64,000 bases of DNA from Gordionus sp. m RMFG-2023 (GCF_954871325.1 NC_088775.1:59373561-59437560); one strand, 5' to 3'; shown: positions 37,507 to 49,432, numbered from the stretch's first letter. Translations and numbers: made by a program. The notes: generated by a model not told the origin, from the letters alone.

Positions 37507-37677
37507 TAAACGTGCTCTTATAGTACTGGCGGTTCCCGCAACACAAGTTTCTGTAAAAAGGGCTTTTTCGGGGCTAAAATTTGTGTTATCGTCACAACGA
37601 ACAAGAAGGAATCCATTTATACTTGAAAATATATTACTTATAAGTTCAAATAATTTATTTAAAAATGAGTTCTTTTA
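37507..37677 (+). pseudogene. hAT transposase C-terminal fragment
   Basis: The frame reads ALIVLAVPATQVSVKRAFSG, LKFVLSSQRTRRNPF and LENILLISSNNLF before a stop. This is the hATC dimerisation region (usual VERAFSGLKF; here VKRAFSGLKF). The rest of the transposase is gone. Confidence 0.82.
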
Positions 37678-38066
37678 AATCTTTATTTTTTATATATAAT
37701 TCATAGATGCTTATAATATAAATAAATTAGAAGATGGTGTTGCTTCAATAAAAAAAAAATTCTAACCGTAATGAACTAAACCTTTATAATTAGCTGAACC
37801 GAACCTAACCTTTATAAATTTCTTCTCAAGAACCGTAACCATTGGTTCTGGTCCCTGCTTAAATGTTCAACGAAAATTGTTGCAATAATTCGGATTTTTT
37901 ATAAATATATTTATTAATATTTTTTAAAACAATTACTTTTTTTTAAATTATCTTTTTAAATCCCTTATTTTGGCCTTTTAATTATATGGTGCCAGCTGCA
38001 AAAAAAGAGAAGAAAAAGTAATATATTTTAATATTTTTTAAAACAAAAATGTCTTAACCTCATCTT

Positions 38067-38560
38067 ATAGAGAAAACAATTATAGAGAATGCATTTATAG
38101 AGAATTGTTTTATAGAGAATGTAGTTTATAGAGAATGTTTTATAGAGAATGTTTTTATATAGAGAATAATTTTTATAGAGAATTAATTTATAGAGAATTA
38201 ATTTATAGAGAATGATTTTATAGAGAATGCCGTTTATAGAGTAGAGAATGCCGTTTATAGAGTAGAGAATGCCGTTTATAGAGTAGAGAATGCCGTTTAT
38301 AGAGAATGGTTTTATAGAGAATGTAATTTATAGAGAATGATTTTAAAGAGAAATATTTTATAGAGAATGTCCTTTATAGAGAATGACTTCAAAGAGAATG
38401 ATTTTATAGAGAATGTTGTTTATAGAGAATGATTTTAAAGAGAATTACTTTTATAGAGAATTATTTTGTGGAGAATTATATTGTAGAAAATTACATTGTA
38501 GAGAATTATTTTGTAGAGAATTATTTGTAGATCTTGATTTTATAGAGAAATATTATATAT
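38067..38560. repeat. TATAGAGAATG tandem array, left arm
   Basis: More than 25 variable copies, including four nearly identical TAGAGAATGCCGTTTATAGA units at 38225-38305. Degenerates rightward to GTAGAGAATTATTTTG. Confidence 0.88.
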
Positions 38561-39033
38561 GGGACAATTATAGAGTTCAAAAATTTTATGCGGGATTTGA
38601 AAAAAACACCCCCCCCCCCCCATTAATTTAAATGTTTAAATTATATTTTTAAATTATATAATTAAATTTATATTTGTATACAATGTATATATGCATTTGT
38701 TATGAATAAAAATTATATATTTTGGATTATGGAACTATTTTGAATTAATTTTATTTGATCGAAAAAATTTGAAAATTTGAATAAAGAATTTATGCAATAA
38801 AATGTTAAGTTATTAAGATTATTACCAACTTAGTAATTATTTATTTTTGTGAATAACTTAATTTTTCCAACTTATCTTATTGCTTTCCAAGTGATGGTGT
38901 AGGACATTGCTTTTTTGGAAATTTTTCTTAAGCCTACTTTGATGTTTTCCTTTTCTAAATGTATTTGATATTTCGCATCAAATATATATAATAATAAAAT
39001 ATTCTACATTGTAATTAAAAAAAATCTCAAAGC

Positions 39034-39148
39034 CTCTTATTGAGTAGATTTTCCAGATTAAATATCCTTAGCCTCTTATTGAGTAGATTTTCCAGATTAA
39101 ATATCTTTAGCCTCTTATTGAGTAGATTTTCCAAATAAATATCCTTAA
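39034..39148. repeat. 39-bp tandem repeat, three copies
   Basis: Units contain CTCTTATTGAGTAGATTTTC; the third has a two-base deletion. Confidence 0.88.
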
Positions 39149-39254
39149 ATATATTTTTAATAAATTATATTAGATTAAATCTGGTATAATAAGTGCCAAA
39201 AAAAAAAGAATTAGACGGTAAATGGTCATATTTGAGAAAATTTATTTCTAAAAT

Positions 39255-39690
39255 AATTCATTTTCTATAAAATCATTCTCTGTAAAATTCTTCAATATAA
39301 AATTATTAATCCTTCCCTATAAAATAATTCGCACTAAAACAATTCTCTGCAAAAATATTCTCTATAAAAGAGATTCTCTATAAAATCATTCTCTGTAAAT
39401 GAGATTCTCTATAAACGACATTCTCTATAATTGTTTTTTCTTTAAAAGTTTATCTATAAAATAAATTCTCTATAAAATCATTCTCTATAAACGAGATTCT
39501 CTACAAAATCATTCTCTATAAACGAGATTCTCTACAAAATCATTCTCTATAAACGAGATTCTCTACAAAATCATTCTCTATAAAATCATTCTCTATAAAC
39601 GATATTCTTTATAAACGACATTCTCTACAATTGTTTTCTCTATAAAGGTTTCTCTATATTTGCATTCTCTATAAAAGATTCTCTGTAAAG
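39255..39690. repeat. ATTCTCTATAAA tandem array, right arm
   Basis: Inverted partner of the left array; best order at 39440-39600 with repeated AAAATCATTCTCTATAAACG units. Confidence 0.88.
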
Positions 39691-39697
39691 ACGGGAT

Positions 39698-39845
39698 ACC
39701 CCTTAATTTTATACTATTTACTTTTTTTTTATATTCTCTTTTTAAATCCCTTATTTTGGCCTTTTAATTATATGGTGCCAGCCGCAATAAAAGAGAAGAA
39801 AAAGTAATTATATTATTTTTTTTTTTTCATGGGGATTCGGAATAT
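39698..39845. repeat. Inverted-repeat family F, outer right copy
   Basis: Ends CATGGGGATTCGGAAT and pairs in inverted orientation with 34727-34870 with very few differences, better than the inner copies do. Confidence 0.78.
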
Positions 39846-40108
39846 TTTTTAAATAAAAGATCCCGAATAAAACGTGGGGATTCAAGTCTTGAATCCCCAC
39901 GTTGGGATTCCGAATCCTACATGATTCCATATAGCAATACGACATATATAAAATCATATAATTTCTTTTATTTTATAAATAATTTAATAATAAATTAATG
40001 AAAAAACTAATATACAATTTATTTGTTGTAATGTTTAATTAAATTTTAAACTATTTTTTAAATTATTTGCAAATATTAAAGGATTTTAAAAACGAGTCAC
40101 ATTTAGTT

Positions 40109-40322
40109 AATGTTGCTAAACAGCTTGTTTTTGCCAATTTTAAAAACGATTAACTCAAAATTTTAGCCAAGAGTAAATTATCCATGCTTATTTATTTTCC
40201 TCGATATCAAAAAGGTTTGGACTACTATTGGCGAAATTACGAGGCATAGGAAATAATATTTTGGCTAAAATTTTGATTTGGCTCTTTTAAAAATCAGCTA
40301 AATGGAGCTGTTTAACAACACT
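40109..40322. mobile_element. GTTGTTAAAC-family MITE
   Basis: Ends AATGTTGCTAAACAGCTTG and AGTGTTGTTAAACAGCTCC (complement), about 210 bp, non-coding, with mirrored ATTTTAGCCAA and GGCTAAAATTTTGA blocks. Same family as 45046, 45625 and 56481. Confidence 0.65.
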
Positions 40323-40564
40323 ATATTCACTTATAAACAATGTAAATATTTTAAATGAGAATATTAACTTATGAAAAATAAAATACACTTAATCATTAGT
40401 GAAAGTTAGTTGGTTTTTTTAAAGTAGAAAATATTGATATATTTATGGCATTTATACCTAAAACGAATTATTTGTTATTTGATATTCGATTCGATTCGTA
40501 TTTTACGAATACAAATAACACAATTATTCGATTCGAAAATTCGAATCGAATTCGAATAAGGAAA

Positions 40565-40630
40565 ATATATTATTCGTCGAATAATTTTTTATCTATTATT
40601 CGTCGAATAATTTTTTATCTATTATTCGAT
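40565..40630. repeat. 31-bp tandem duplication in the hAT 5' end
   Basis: Two copies of a unit containing TCGAATAATTTTTTATCTAT within the subterminal ATTCG-rich zone. Confidence 0.75.
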
Positions 40631-41702
40631 CGAATTATTCGAGATTATTCGACTAAAATAATTTATAGTATTAATATATATTGGAAAATAATCATATAAT
40701 AATCATATATTATTATTAGGAATTATTTGAAATTATTTCAATTTAATAAAATCTCCTAGTGGAATAATGAAAATTGCGCCAAATTTTGAAACTCCATATT
40801 AATTTATCTCATAATAGACCATTACTTTAGAAATTTCTTTCATGATAAAGATGGACGAAGAAGGTAATTTATATAACACATAACATATACAATTATAATA
40901 AACTGTTAATCCCATCACATCAAGAATGACGGGCAAACCTGATATTTCTCTTTCATTTGATGATGGAGAAATCATAATTTGACTTTTTGCCTAAAGTTTT
41001 TACCACTTAATTTGTAAAATATTGCTAATGTGAGTTTTTCGTACTTATTTAAGTTGCATAGCTTTTTGACAATTTATTATTTCCCCACATTAAAAAGAAT
41101 ATTACTTTGACTTATATATTATTTTAGTTTATGTTAATAACAACAAGGTAGTGTTTGGGATTAAAGATCATCATTGAATCTCAGTAGGAATTTCTTATTG
41201 CCCAAATCAAATAATCTAAAACTTTCATTATTCTACTGTGAATCAAAATTCACAAAAATTTATATTATCTTTATAAAATTATATTCTTGATTCTTTTCCC
41301 AATATAATTAAATTTTATGAACAGTGTTTGGAATTAAAACCTATAAATCCAAATCATTTTTGTAAAAAATATTTTATAAGTAAATCTATATAAAATTTAA
41401 TATAAGTACATGTAATAGTATTTTTAAACTTAAAACTTTATTTTTCATTTATATCCAAATTCACTAAAATATATATTATAATTTTGTGATAAATTTTTTA
41501 TAAGCTATCATCTCATCTATTTTGGATAATTTATCAATTGTATGAGCAGTTTGTAAAAAATATTTTATAAGAAAATTCTGATATGATGATTATAGGATCT
41601 GATGATTTTGACATACATATATTACTGACTAACTTATTGATTGCCATATTGGGTTGGCTGGCTATGCTATAAATATTATAATAATATTTAATTTATTAAA
41701 TA

Positions 41703-43562
41703 GATATTCAACCTATTGGTATAATAGATATTTCTGAATCAGAAAGCATTGGAGAACAAAGCCAATATTCATCATCCACCTCAAATTCTATACAGTCAGG
41801 CTCGGGAGGACAGAAAAATGCAGATATTTGGAAACATTATATTTACCAAGCATCAACAGAAACTGCAAGATGTAAGATTTGTCGGGTAGAAATTAAGTGT
41901 AAAAAAAAACTACTTCAGCTTTGATTAATCATTACAAACGATTCCATCAAAAAACTTATAATAATAAATTTATTGAATCATATTTTGATAATGATATAAA
42001 TAAAAATCATATGCACAACAATAATGATATCAAACACCATTTATTAAAACTTTTGATAAAATCTAATATCCCATTTAAAATTCTTGCAACAAATGAATTT
42101 AAAGGTTTTGTTAAAGTATTAAATCCTAGCATTAAAATATGTTCAATTCCTACATTAAAACAATACATTAATGAATCTTTTGATAATGAATTCCAAAAAA
42201 TTAAATTGATAATAAACAAATCTAATACACAAATAAATTTTACAATAGATATTTGGTCAAGTCCAACAAATGTCCCATTCTTGGGATTAACCTGCCATTA
42301 CATTGATGATGAATGGGTACTAAAATCTATATTATTAGACATTGTTCCTTTTACAAATTCCCATTCTGGGGAAAACATATATAAGACATTTTATAGAATC
42401 ATTAACAATTATAGCTTAGATATAAAGTCAACGGCTATTACATGCGACAATGCCGCATCAAACACTACCTTTATAAATACCCTTAAAATTAAAAATCCAA
42501 GATCAAAAATTGCAAATATTCGCTGTTTTGCACATGTTTTAAATCTTGTTGTTCAAGAAATAATAAAACAAATTGATGAGCAATTAATAAAATTAAGAGG
42601 CACTATAAAAAGCATTCGAAATTCTTATAAGAAAACTACTATGATGAAAGAATTTTGTAATTCACAAATTCCATCTATTACATATTTGAAGTTAAAATTA
42701 GATACACCTATCAGATGGAACAGCTCATATTCTATGATAGAACGAGCAATACAAATGAGAAAAGCTATAGATCATGTCGTTATTAATAGTTATGATATAT
42801 CTATTATTCAAGAGAAACAACTTAGTGAAATATTTATTTATATTTAAATCTAATTTTTATTTTTTAATATAGGATGAATGGACCGCCTTAGAAAGAATAG
42901 ATTTAAACTTAAAAACATTTTATGATTTTACTGTTGCCATATCAGGAGAAACATATCCTACACTTAATCTGGTCATCCCCTTTTATATATCATTAATTGA
43001 GCACCTAAGTCTCTTTGATAATACGCTTATAAACGCAATTAATGCGCAACAAAAAATAGTATCATATTATAATTTAACAGATTTCCAAACAATTATATCT
43101 GCAATATTAGATCCAAAACTTAAACTGGAATTTTTTGAGTGCCTACCTATATCTTATTTATAATATAAACGTTACAACTATATTTAATAATTTTGAGAAA
43201 CTGTTTGATGAATATAAAATTGAATATGATGTATCAAAAAGTAAACCTTTAATACAATCAAATATGGATGTCATTTTTAAACAGAATGTTATGCCAATTT
43301 CTGAAATTGACACATATTTGAAAGAAGTGAGAATAACGTCAAATAAAAACCCACTAGAATGGTGGAAACTACATGGAGACCGTTTTCCCGTGTTATCTAA
43401 ATGGCGAGGGACATATTGTCGATACAGGGATCTTCAACCCCATGTGAGCGACTCTTTTCTGTTGGAGCTCATATGGTTACAAAATACAGAATGTCGTTAA
43501 AGGAGGAAACAATCCGAAAAACTTTATGTTTGAAAAATTGGCTGTTGTCTTCTACATTATAG
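41703..43562 (+). pseudogene. hAT transposase with BED zinc finger, few breaks
   Basis: An N-terminal Ser-rich stretch, then a BED finger: W in NADIWKHY, C-x2-C in ARCKICRVE, H-x4-H in NHYKRFH. 41921-42847 holds the catalytic core: FTIDIWSSPTN (first Asp), AITCDNAASNT (second Asp), RCFAHVLNLVVQEI and TPIRWNSSYSMIERA. From 42873 DEWTALERIDLNL continues the family order. The last part (43135-43562) gives NPLEWWKLHGDRFPVLSK then, in another frame, STPCERLFSVGAHMVTKYRM and LCLKNWLLSSTL, the hATC domain. Breaks: one base short in an A9 run near 41912, a 43-nt insert at 42830-42872 that looks like an intron with a damaged donor, and frame changes near 43130 and 43400. Homopolymer errors are possible. 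Confidence 0.88.
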
Positions 43563-44166
43563 ATATGAATATTATATTGATTTTTCCACATTGTATATAA
43601 ATATATTATATATGTATGCTTCTATTTTGTCTCACTAATAAAATTTGTTTGTCTTTATCCTTAGTTAAATTTTACAAAATAAATTTTATAATAGATCTTT
43701 TTTAATTCAAGATAAATAAAATTTTCGAATCGAATCGAATAATCATTTTATTATTCATACGAATACGAATAATAAATTAATTTAAACGAATACGAATAAT
43801 TCCATTATTCGATTCGATTCGTATTTTTGTAGGTATAATGGCATTGATACAAAGATAGATGGTAAATAAAAATCAATATAAATATCAGAAAAATAGGATC
43901 GGTGAAAAATTGTGGATCAGCACAGCCCTAATTTTTATCATCCTTTCTTAATTTTTTTCTTCTCTTTTTTATTATTACTTATTTTATCTGTTTAAAAATA
44001 ATTTCTTTACCCTGTCATTCTTAAGTTTAACCATTATTTTTCCCTTTCTTCATATTAACAATTTCTTGTTTAATCTTTTCTCATAATATTTTTATTATTA
44101 AATTTAAATTATTTTTTTTAATTCTCTTTGACAATAAAATCTTTTTTTTAATAATATTTGTCAGAG

Positions 44167-44296
44167 CAGAGACGTGGAGGAACTATAAAAAATTTTTTTA
44201 ATAACCGTATTAACTATAAAAAATCAACTCGGCCCTATTTATTTTTAAAAAAATTTTTAGGGCACGGCCTGTATCTTTGGTCTGGGCAGGTCTCTG
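44167..44296. mobile_element. Small MITE at the palindrome centre
   Basis: Ends CAGAGACGTGGAGG and CAGAGACCTGCCCAG (complement), like the hAT at 20854. About 130 bp. No clear 8-bp duplication, so this is tentative. It sits where the two inverted arms of the large foldback element meet. Confidence 0.45.
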
Positions 44297-44539
44297 AATA
44301 TTATACAAAATAATTTGCCAAAAAAAAGTTATAAAAATTTTAATTTAATTTAAAAAATAAAAATATAAAGAGAAAAATGATAAAAAAACAAAATTGTTAA
44401 TATGAAGAAAGTAAAAAAAAAGGTTAAACTTAAAAATGATAATAAAAAAAAATAAAGAAATGAATATAAATAACAGCGAAAATAATAGAAATTATTTTAA
44501 AAGATAAAAAAAAGCATAATCAAAAATGAGAAGAAAAAT

Positions 44540-45525
44540 CACAGACCTGCAGGCCCGGTACTAAGCCCGGCCCGGCCGTATTTTAAATTTTTAAAATATA
44601 CTCGGGCCGGGCCTGAAAAATTTTTTTAAATACCCGGGCCGGGCCTGAAAATTTTTTTAAAATACCCAGGCCGTGCAGTAAAATTATTTTAAAAAATTTA
44701 TACAACATGAATTATTATATTCGTCAATTAGATATGTTTATAATGATTTTATATAGTTATGATTAATATAATGTTGGGTGAAAGTTAACACTAGCTAACA
44801 CTCATAGTATCTATTACATAATATAATTATAGTTTTCCTGCCATGGAATAAATACGCAAAGGATAATAGGTAATAACTACATTATTATATAATATGTTAT
44901 ATTTTTTAATTAAAATATCAGTTTTATTTTTTTTATAATTAATTTAATATATTCTCAAAATATTATTTACACAAATTTTTTATAGTATCAATTTGTAATA
45001 TGCTAAATATCTGTTTAGAATAAAAAAAATAAAATACGTAATATGTAGTGTTAAACGGTTCGTTTTAAGCAGATTTTTAAAAACGGCTAATATAGTATTT
45101 TATCCAAAAAATATTAGGCAAGCCTGAAAATTTTGTTCATAAAAGGAGCAAAGGTCTAGACATATAGTATTGAAATTTAGAGGCTTAGTCAATATTTTTC
45201 GAGTTAGCCGTTTTTAAAAATCGGCTCAAAACGAGCCGTTTAACAACATTAGCTAATATGCTTGCTTATTAAATGATAATACTCGCCGAAAAATAGGATA
45301 AAATACCGAATAGGTAAATTTTTTGTATATACCAGGTCGAATATAATTTTACAAAATTCCGAGCAGGTCCTAAAAAAATATTTTTTTAAAAATCCGGGCC
45401 AGGCCCAAAAAAATTTTTAAATATCCAGGCCGGGCTTAAAATTTTTAAACTCGAGCCGGGCCGTAAAAAATTTTTGAAAAAAAATCCGGGCTGGACTGGG
45501 CAAATGGTACGTCTGCAGGTCTCTG
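44540..45525. mobile_element. Deletion derivative of the GGCC-rich hAT
   Basis: Ends CACAGACCTGCAGG and CAGAGACCTGCAGA (complement). Subterminal GGCCGGGCC arrays, the block GTTAACACTAGCTAACACT, and GTATATACCAGGT near the right end match the hAT at 20854-26146. No transposase. Flanks AGAAAAAT and AAAAAATT are an imperfect duplication. Removing the element restores a sequence homologous to the opposite arm, which confirms its limits. A MITE is nested at 45046-45252. Confidence 0.82.
45046..45252. mobile_element. GTTGTTAAAC-family MITE nested in the hAT derivative
   Basis: Starts TAGTGTTAAACGG; the complement of the right end reads TAATGTTGTTAAACGGCTCG. Duplication GTAATATG / CTAATATG (one mismatch). 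Confidence 0.8.
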
Positions 45526-45624
45526 AAAAAATTTAAGATTGAGAAAAGATGATAAAAATAGTATGCATAAAGTAAGATATAAATTAATAAACAAAATTAA
45601 AAATAACCAGAAATTGATATTTCA

Positions 45625-45820
45625 GGTAGTGTTGAACGGCTCGATTTAAAAGGGCTAACCCGATATTTTAGCCAAAAATAATATGCAAGCTTGGATATTT
45701 TTTTCATAGATAGCAGAAAGGTTTGGACATCTATTAATGAAATTTTTAAGCTTTGCATAATTTTTTTGGCCAATATATTGGATTAGCCATTTTTTTAAAT
45801 CGAGCCGTTTAACAACTCTA
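45625..45820. mobile_element. GTTGTTAAAC-family MITE
   Basis: Ends GGTAGTGTTGAACGGCTCG and TAGAGTTGTTAAACGGCTCG (complement). ATTTCA occurs on both sides, and the joined flanks match the other foldback arm. Confidence 0.78.
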
Positions 45821-45889
45821 ATTTCAAAATTAATAAACTTACAACAAATAAAATCTAATTTTTTTTAATATTTAAAAAAAATGATGTTT

Positions 45890-46021
45890 TTTGATTGAAG
45901 CTTTTCCTTTTCTTTTGGAAATTTTCCTTTTTTGATTGACATTTCCTTTTGAGATCGGACTTTTTCCTTTTTTGATTGATACTTTTCATTTTTTGAGCTT
46001 TCTAAGTCTTTGGTACTTTTC
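45890..46021. repeat. Minisatellite array, right arm, first part
   Basis: Tandem CTTTTCCTTTTTTGATTGA-like units, inverted with respect to 32655-32900. Interrupted by the hAT at 46022 and resumed at 49860-49925. Confidence 0.8.
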
Positions 46022-46639
46022 CAGTGGCGTAGACAAGGGGGGGGGGGTGGATCGATTGGAGTTGAACCCACCTCCAAAAAAAATTTTTTAATTTTTGTTT
46101 TATTGAGAATAATTTTATTTAAAAAACGGTTTCAATTTGGAAAATAGAATAATATATAAGATATCAAAATGAAATATATTTAAAAACAATTTTAAATGAT
46201 CACATGGTTTAAAAATATATATTAGAAATTATATGAACTATAAAATTAAATAACAATAAAGATATGTTGTAAATATTTTCTAAATAAAATTTATGTTGTT
46301 AAACTAATTAGATAGTTTATAAAATTTATTTTTTATAATCTTTAAATAAAAGAAAAATGTGGATATACGAAAATTTTTTTCACATCATAATCAAGGTATA
46401 TTTTGAAACTTTTCATCTAATTATATGAATTTATTTTTGCAAAGCTAGAATCCTACATATCAAGCAAATAAAAAGATTCCGCAGATGCTGAAAATCTTTT
46501 GCAGGATATTACGAAGCCACAATTTTAATATCAATTTAATGCATGAACAAAAAATTGATTTGGATTTAAGGGAGGTTATGAATAGAGCAAAGGATATTGT
46601 TGTATTAAAAAATATCAGAGATAATGTGGATGAAAACGA

Positions 46640-47106
46640 TCCTGATAAATCATCAGGATAAAACTCTGAGATTCTTAATATCCTCTCGTGTTTCAAGTGT
46701 AATCAACATTTCAGACTAAACCGGCAAAAGAAAATAATAGCTTTTTAAAATAAAATTATGACTAATATATCTTTCCTTTAATTGAAATAAAAATGTAACA
46801 ATTAAGGGGAATAAAAATATTTAATAAAAATCCTCAATCGTAGATGCATCAATATTTAAGCAATTGGACTGTCTAGAAACTACTCTTGGTTTAAAAATTT
46901 CAAACCCAAACATATTAGCGTCCTTTACTTCTCGTATATGATAAGTTACTTTGTGATGTCGAATTTTGGTATAAAAAAATCTTGACAGAATAAAGTACTC
47001 TTTGAGACCATAAAATGCTTTGCAGGCCCTTTCCATATGTCATCTCCATAAAGTTGGCTGAACAATTGGAAGTACTATTTCTAAAATATATCAATGTTTT
47101 TAGCAT
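46640..47106 (-). pseudogene. hAT transposase C-terminal fragment, inverted copy
   Basis: Minus-strand pieces: VTYHIREVKDANMFGFEIFK, PRVVSRQSNCLNIDASTIED (a conserved PR.V.RQ...N region of ZMYM/TTF-type hATs), then at 46640-46740 RILRISEFYPDDLSG. It mirrors 48500-48720 on the plus strand over several hundred bases. Confidence 0.7.
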
Positions 47107-47697
47107 TGTCTGACCCTAACCAGTATAACTGAAAAAATTTTTAGTAACAAAATTTTGGCCACCCTTACTATTGAAAAGCCACTGAAAGCATTATTCAGAC
47201 AGTTTTATCAATGTTTAGTCCTCAAAAAATTAATAAATTTGATTTGTTTATTAGATATTAGAATAATATAAAATTGGCATTATGCTCGAGCGGAAAATAA
47301 ATAAAAAACTATATATCTGATGTGCGCTAATATTTAGTGCTGGACTAGTATTTTTAATTTCTCAATCAAATATGAGAACCACAAAACGAAGGTGAGTAAT
47401 AAACAAATTGAAAACTACGACGTCACGTTTTAAGCGTAAAATCAGCCAAGTTTTTGGAAAAATCTGAAACCTATACCAAATCATTAAGTAGGGAACATTT
47501 TATTGTTTTACTCTGTTTGTTGGATGATGGAAGGGAGGTGGAGAATTATATGTAAAAAATAAAGAATTTTCAAAATTAATATCATTCCAGAACGGAAAAT
47601 ATAGAAGTTATAACTAACTGGTTTAAATTAATATTTAGTACTTTACTTGTTAATTCTATAATCAATTTCGCCAGTCACAAAAAATGTAACTGAATTA

Positions 47698-48058
47698 GGC
47701 CATTTCCAGACAGAACGTTTTTTCAATGCGGTTTTTGGGTACTGGTAGCAGCAAATTTTCTTTATTTCCCCAAAAAAATGTTAAATTCTATAAAAAATTT
47801 TTATATAATATAATATTTTTAAAAATAAATAATCCGGAGCCATATTTCAAAATGTCATTTAATCGTTATTAAAATCAAACCAGTTTATTTTCTATTTACT
47901 ATTTAAAAAATGGGGATCTAAATTGTTTTTTTTTAAATATTATATTATGTTAAAAAAATTTATTCGAGAAGTTAACATTTTTTTTGGAAATAAAAAATTG
48001 ATTGCTGGTAACATTACCCAAAAACCGCTTTTAAAAAACGTTCTACCTGGAAATGGCC
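47698..48058. mobile_element. 361-bp MITE with TTA duplication, PIF/Harbinger-like
   Basis: Inverted arms of about 90 bp starting GGCCATTTCCAG, with GGTTTTTGGGTA and complement. TTA flanks both sides (47695-47697, 48059-48061), as PIF/Harbinger elements leave. Non-coding. Confidence 0.72.
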
Positions 48059-48539
48059 TTATGAAACAAATACAAACTTGATATCACGCCTTAAACGCAA
48101 AGTTATCCAAAGATCTGAAAGCATTGACTCTGATACTTATGTCAATAATTAGTGCGTATTTCATACTTTTAAATACTTCATTCAACCTTTTTGGTAATAC
48201 TTTAAAGACAAAAAATTATTAGTATTATACTATTTTTAATAAAAGTATTGCATTTGCAATAATAATCATTTATATTTTAAAATTATACTCATTTGTATTA
48301 ATTATAAATTGTTAAATTATATTTTTTTTAAATAATTTACAAGAATTACTTGTATTTTAATTGTAATTATATATTTTTTTAATTTATAGTTATTTACAAT
48401 AAATTTTTAATATAATAAGCTGTATAAAATTTCTATATTTTGAAATTTATTTTATTGTATATTATCATTAAAATAAATACATAATTAAATAAAGGGATAT
48501 TTCAATTAAAGGAAAGATTTATTAGTCACAATTTTATTT

Positions 48540-48959
48540 TAAACAGCTTTTATTTTCTTTTGCCGGTTGAGTCTGAATACACTTGAAACGCGAGAGGATA
48601 TTAAGAAAATCTCAGAGTTTTATTCTGAAGAATTATCAGGATCGTATGATAATTAACTTTATGATGTTGAATTTTGGTATAAAAATTTTGATAGAATAGA
48701 GTACTCATCATTGAGACCAAAATATGATTTGCAGGCCCTTTTCATGTATAATTGCACTTTAGATTCCCTGCCTAATATCAAAACATTGCTTTTAATTTTA
48801 GCTACCTTACCGATTAGCACATGCACTAATGAAAGGTCTTTTTCAACTTTGAAAAGGTTAAAAACCTATTTAAAAAATACTGGTGAGCCGTTTAAATGGA
48901 TTCGCAATATTAAATATTTACAGGAGATTATTCTAGATAAAAATTTGATTGTAGATTAA
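48540..48959 (+). pseudogene. hAT transposase C-terminal fragment, direct copy
   Basis: From 48660 the frame reads YDVEFWYKNFDRIEYSSLRP, KYDLQALFMYNCTLDSLPNI, LLLILATLPISTCTNERSFS and TLKRLKTYLKNT, then YLQEIILDKNLIVD and a stop. TLPIST...ERSFSTLKRLKTY is the hATC signature of ZMYM/TTF-type hATs. The 5' part is broken. Confidence 0.85.
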
Positions 48960-49134
48960 TTATTCAAATCTCGAGAAAAGTAGATTATAAATTCAAATTA
49001 TAAAATTGCTATATTATTATAATATGATCTTAGTCATAAAATTTTTATATTCAAAACGTAATTATAATGAATTCTTAGTCATAATATTTATATATTATTA
49101 TTTTTAATAAAAATATTGCATTTACACTAAGAAT

Positions 49135-49432
49135 TAGTGATCTGCATAGGGCCTTTTTCAAGCCCGGCCTTGCCCGAAATTATTTTAAAAAAGATTTGCC
49201 GGCCCGAACCCGAAATTTTTTTAAAAATGGCCCGAATATATTTAAATATAGAAATTCATTTTTATAATTACTCAAAATAAAATATATATATTATATGGCG
49301 TCTAGATTTTATAAATAAAATCAAATATTTTTATTTTACATAAAAAATTTAACATACCCGGCATGAATTTTTTTAAAAAATATTAGGCCCGACCCAGCCC
49401 GAACCCGATTTTCTTACTTTTGCGGATCTCTA
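49135..49432. mobile_element. 298-bp hAT MITE with GGGCC-rich arms
   Basis: Same family as 27104-27570, opposite orientation. Ends TAGTGATCTGCA and TAGAGATCCGCA (complement); duplication CTAAGAAT / ATAAGAAT. Confidence 0.85.

Larger units (their letters stand above)
34986..37858 (+). mobile_element. hAT remnant with CAGGGACC ends, carrying a nested element
   Basis: Termini CAGGGACCTGAACCGTTA (left) and CAGGGACCAGAACCAATGG (complement of the right). The flanks are not direct duplicates but inverted (CATTTAAG / CTTAAATG), because the flanking family F is itself inverted here. That implies rearrangement, not simple insertion. A hATC tail is at 37507-37677 and the long-TIR element at 35056-36765 sits inside. 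Confidence 0.65.
38067..39690. mobile_element. Second foldback-type element with TATAGAGAAT arrays
   Basis: The left arm (38067-38560) is a tandem array of about 13-20-bp units built on TTTTATAGAGAATG. The right arm (39255-39690) is the inverted array (CATTCTCTATAAA). The centre (38561-39254) is AT-rich with a C14 run near 38607 and a 39-bp tandem triplet. It interrupts family F: GTCTTAACCTCATC stops at its left edge and CCTTAATTTTATAC resumes at its right. No protein-coding potential beyond the repeat's own translation. Confidence 0.75.
40453..43837 (+). mobile_element. Autonomous-type BED-finger hAT transposon, 3.4 kb
   Basis: Ends TATACCTAAAA and TATACCTACAAAAA (complement). A perfect 8-bp duplication, ATGGCATT, lies at 40445-40452 and 43838-43845. 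Subterminal zones are dense in ATTCGATTCGATTCG and TTCGAATCGAATTCG words, mirrored at both ends. It holds a nearly complete transposase gene at 41703-43562. This is the best-preserved hAT in the window. Confidence 0.92.
33048..43930. mobile_element. hAT-like element of 10.9 kb, filled with nested insertions
   Basis: The left end TAGGAACTGTGCCGATATT and the complement of the right end TAGGGCTGTGCTGATCC form a terminal inverted repeat, with ATCGGATC words inside both. An 8-bp duplication, ATTTTTAT, flanks it (33040-33047, 43931-43938). The duplication is A/T-only, so chance is possible. However, the flanks rejoin into sequence homologous to the opposite arm of the surrounding foldback element, which supports a real insertion. 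Its own coding region is not recognised. It contains a LINE, the inverted-repeat cluster at 34727-39850, a MITE and a BED-hAT. A fragment of the same family lies at 13917-13981. Confidence 0.65.

Noticed and set aside
38067-38560. Regular short repeats that could suggest a CRISPR-like array
   Set aside because: Units are short, degenerate and contiguous without unique spacers, and an inverted array lies nearby; this is a minisatellite arm in a eukaryotic genome.
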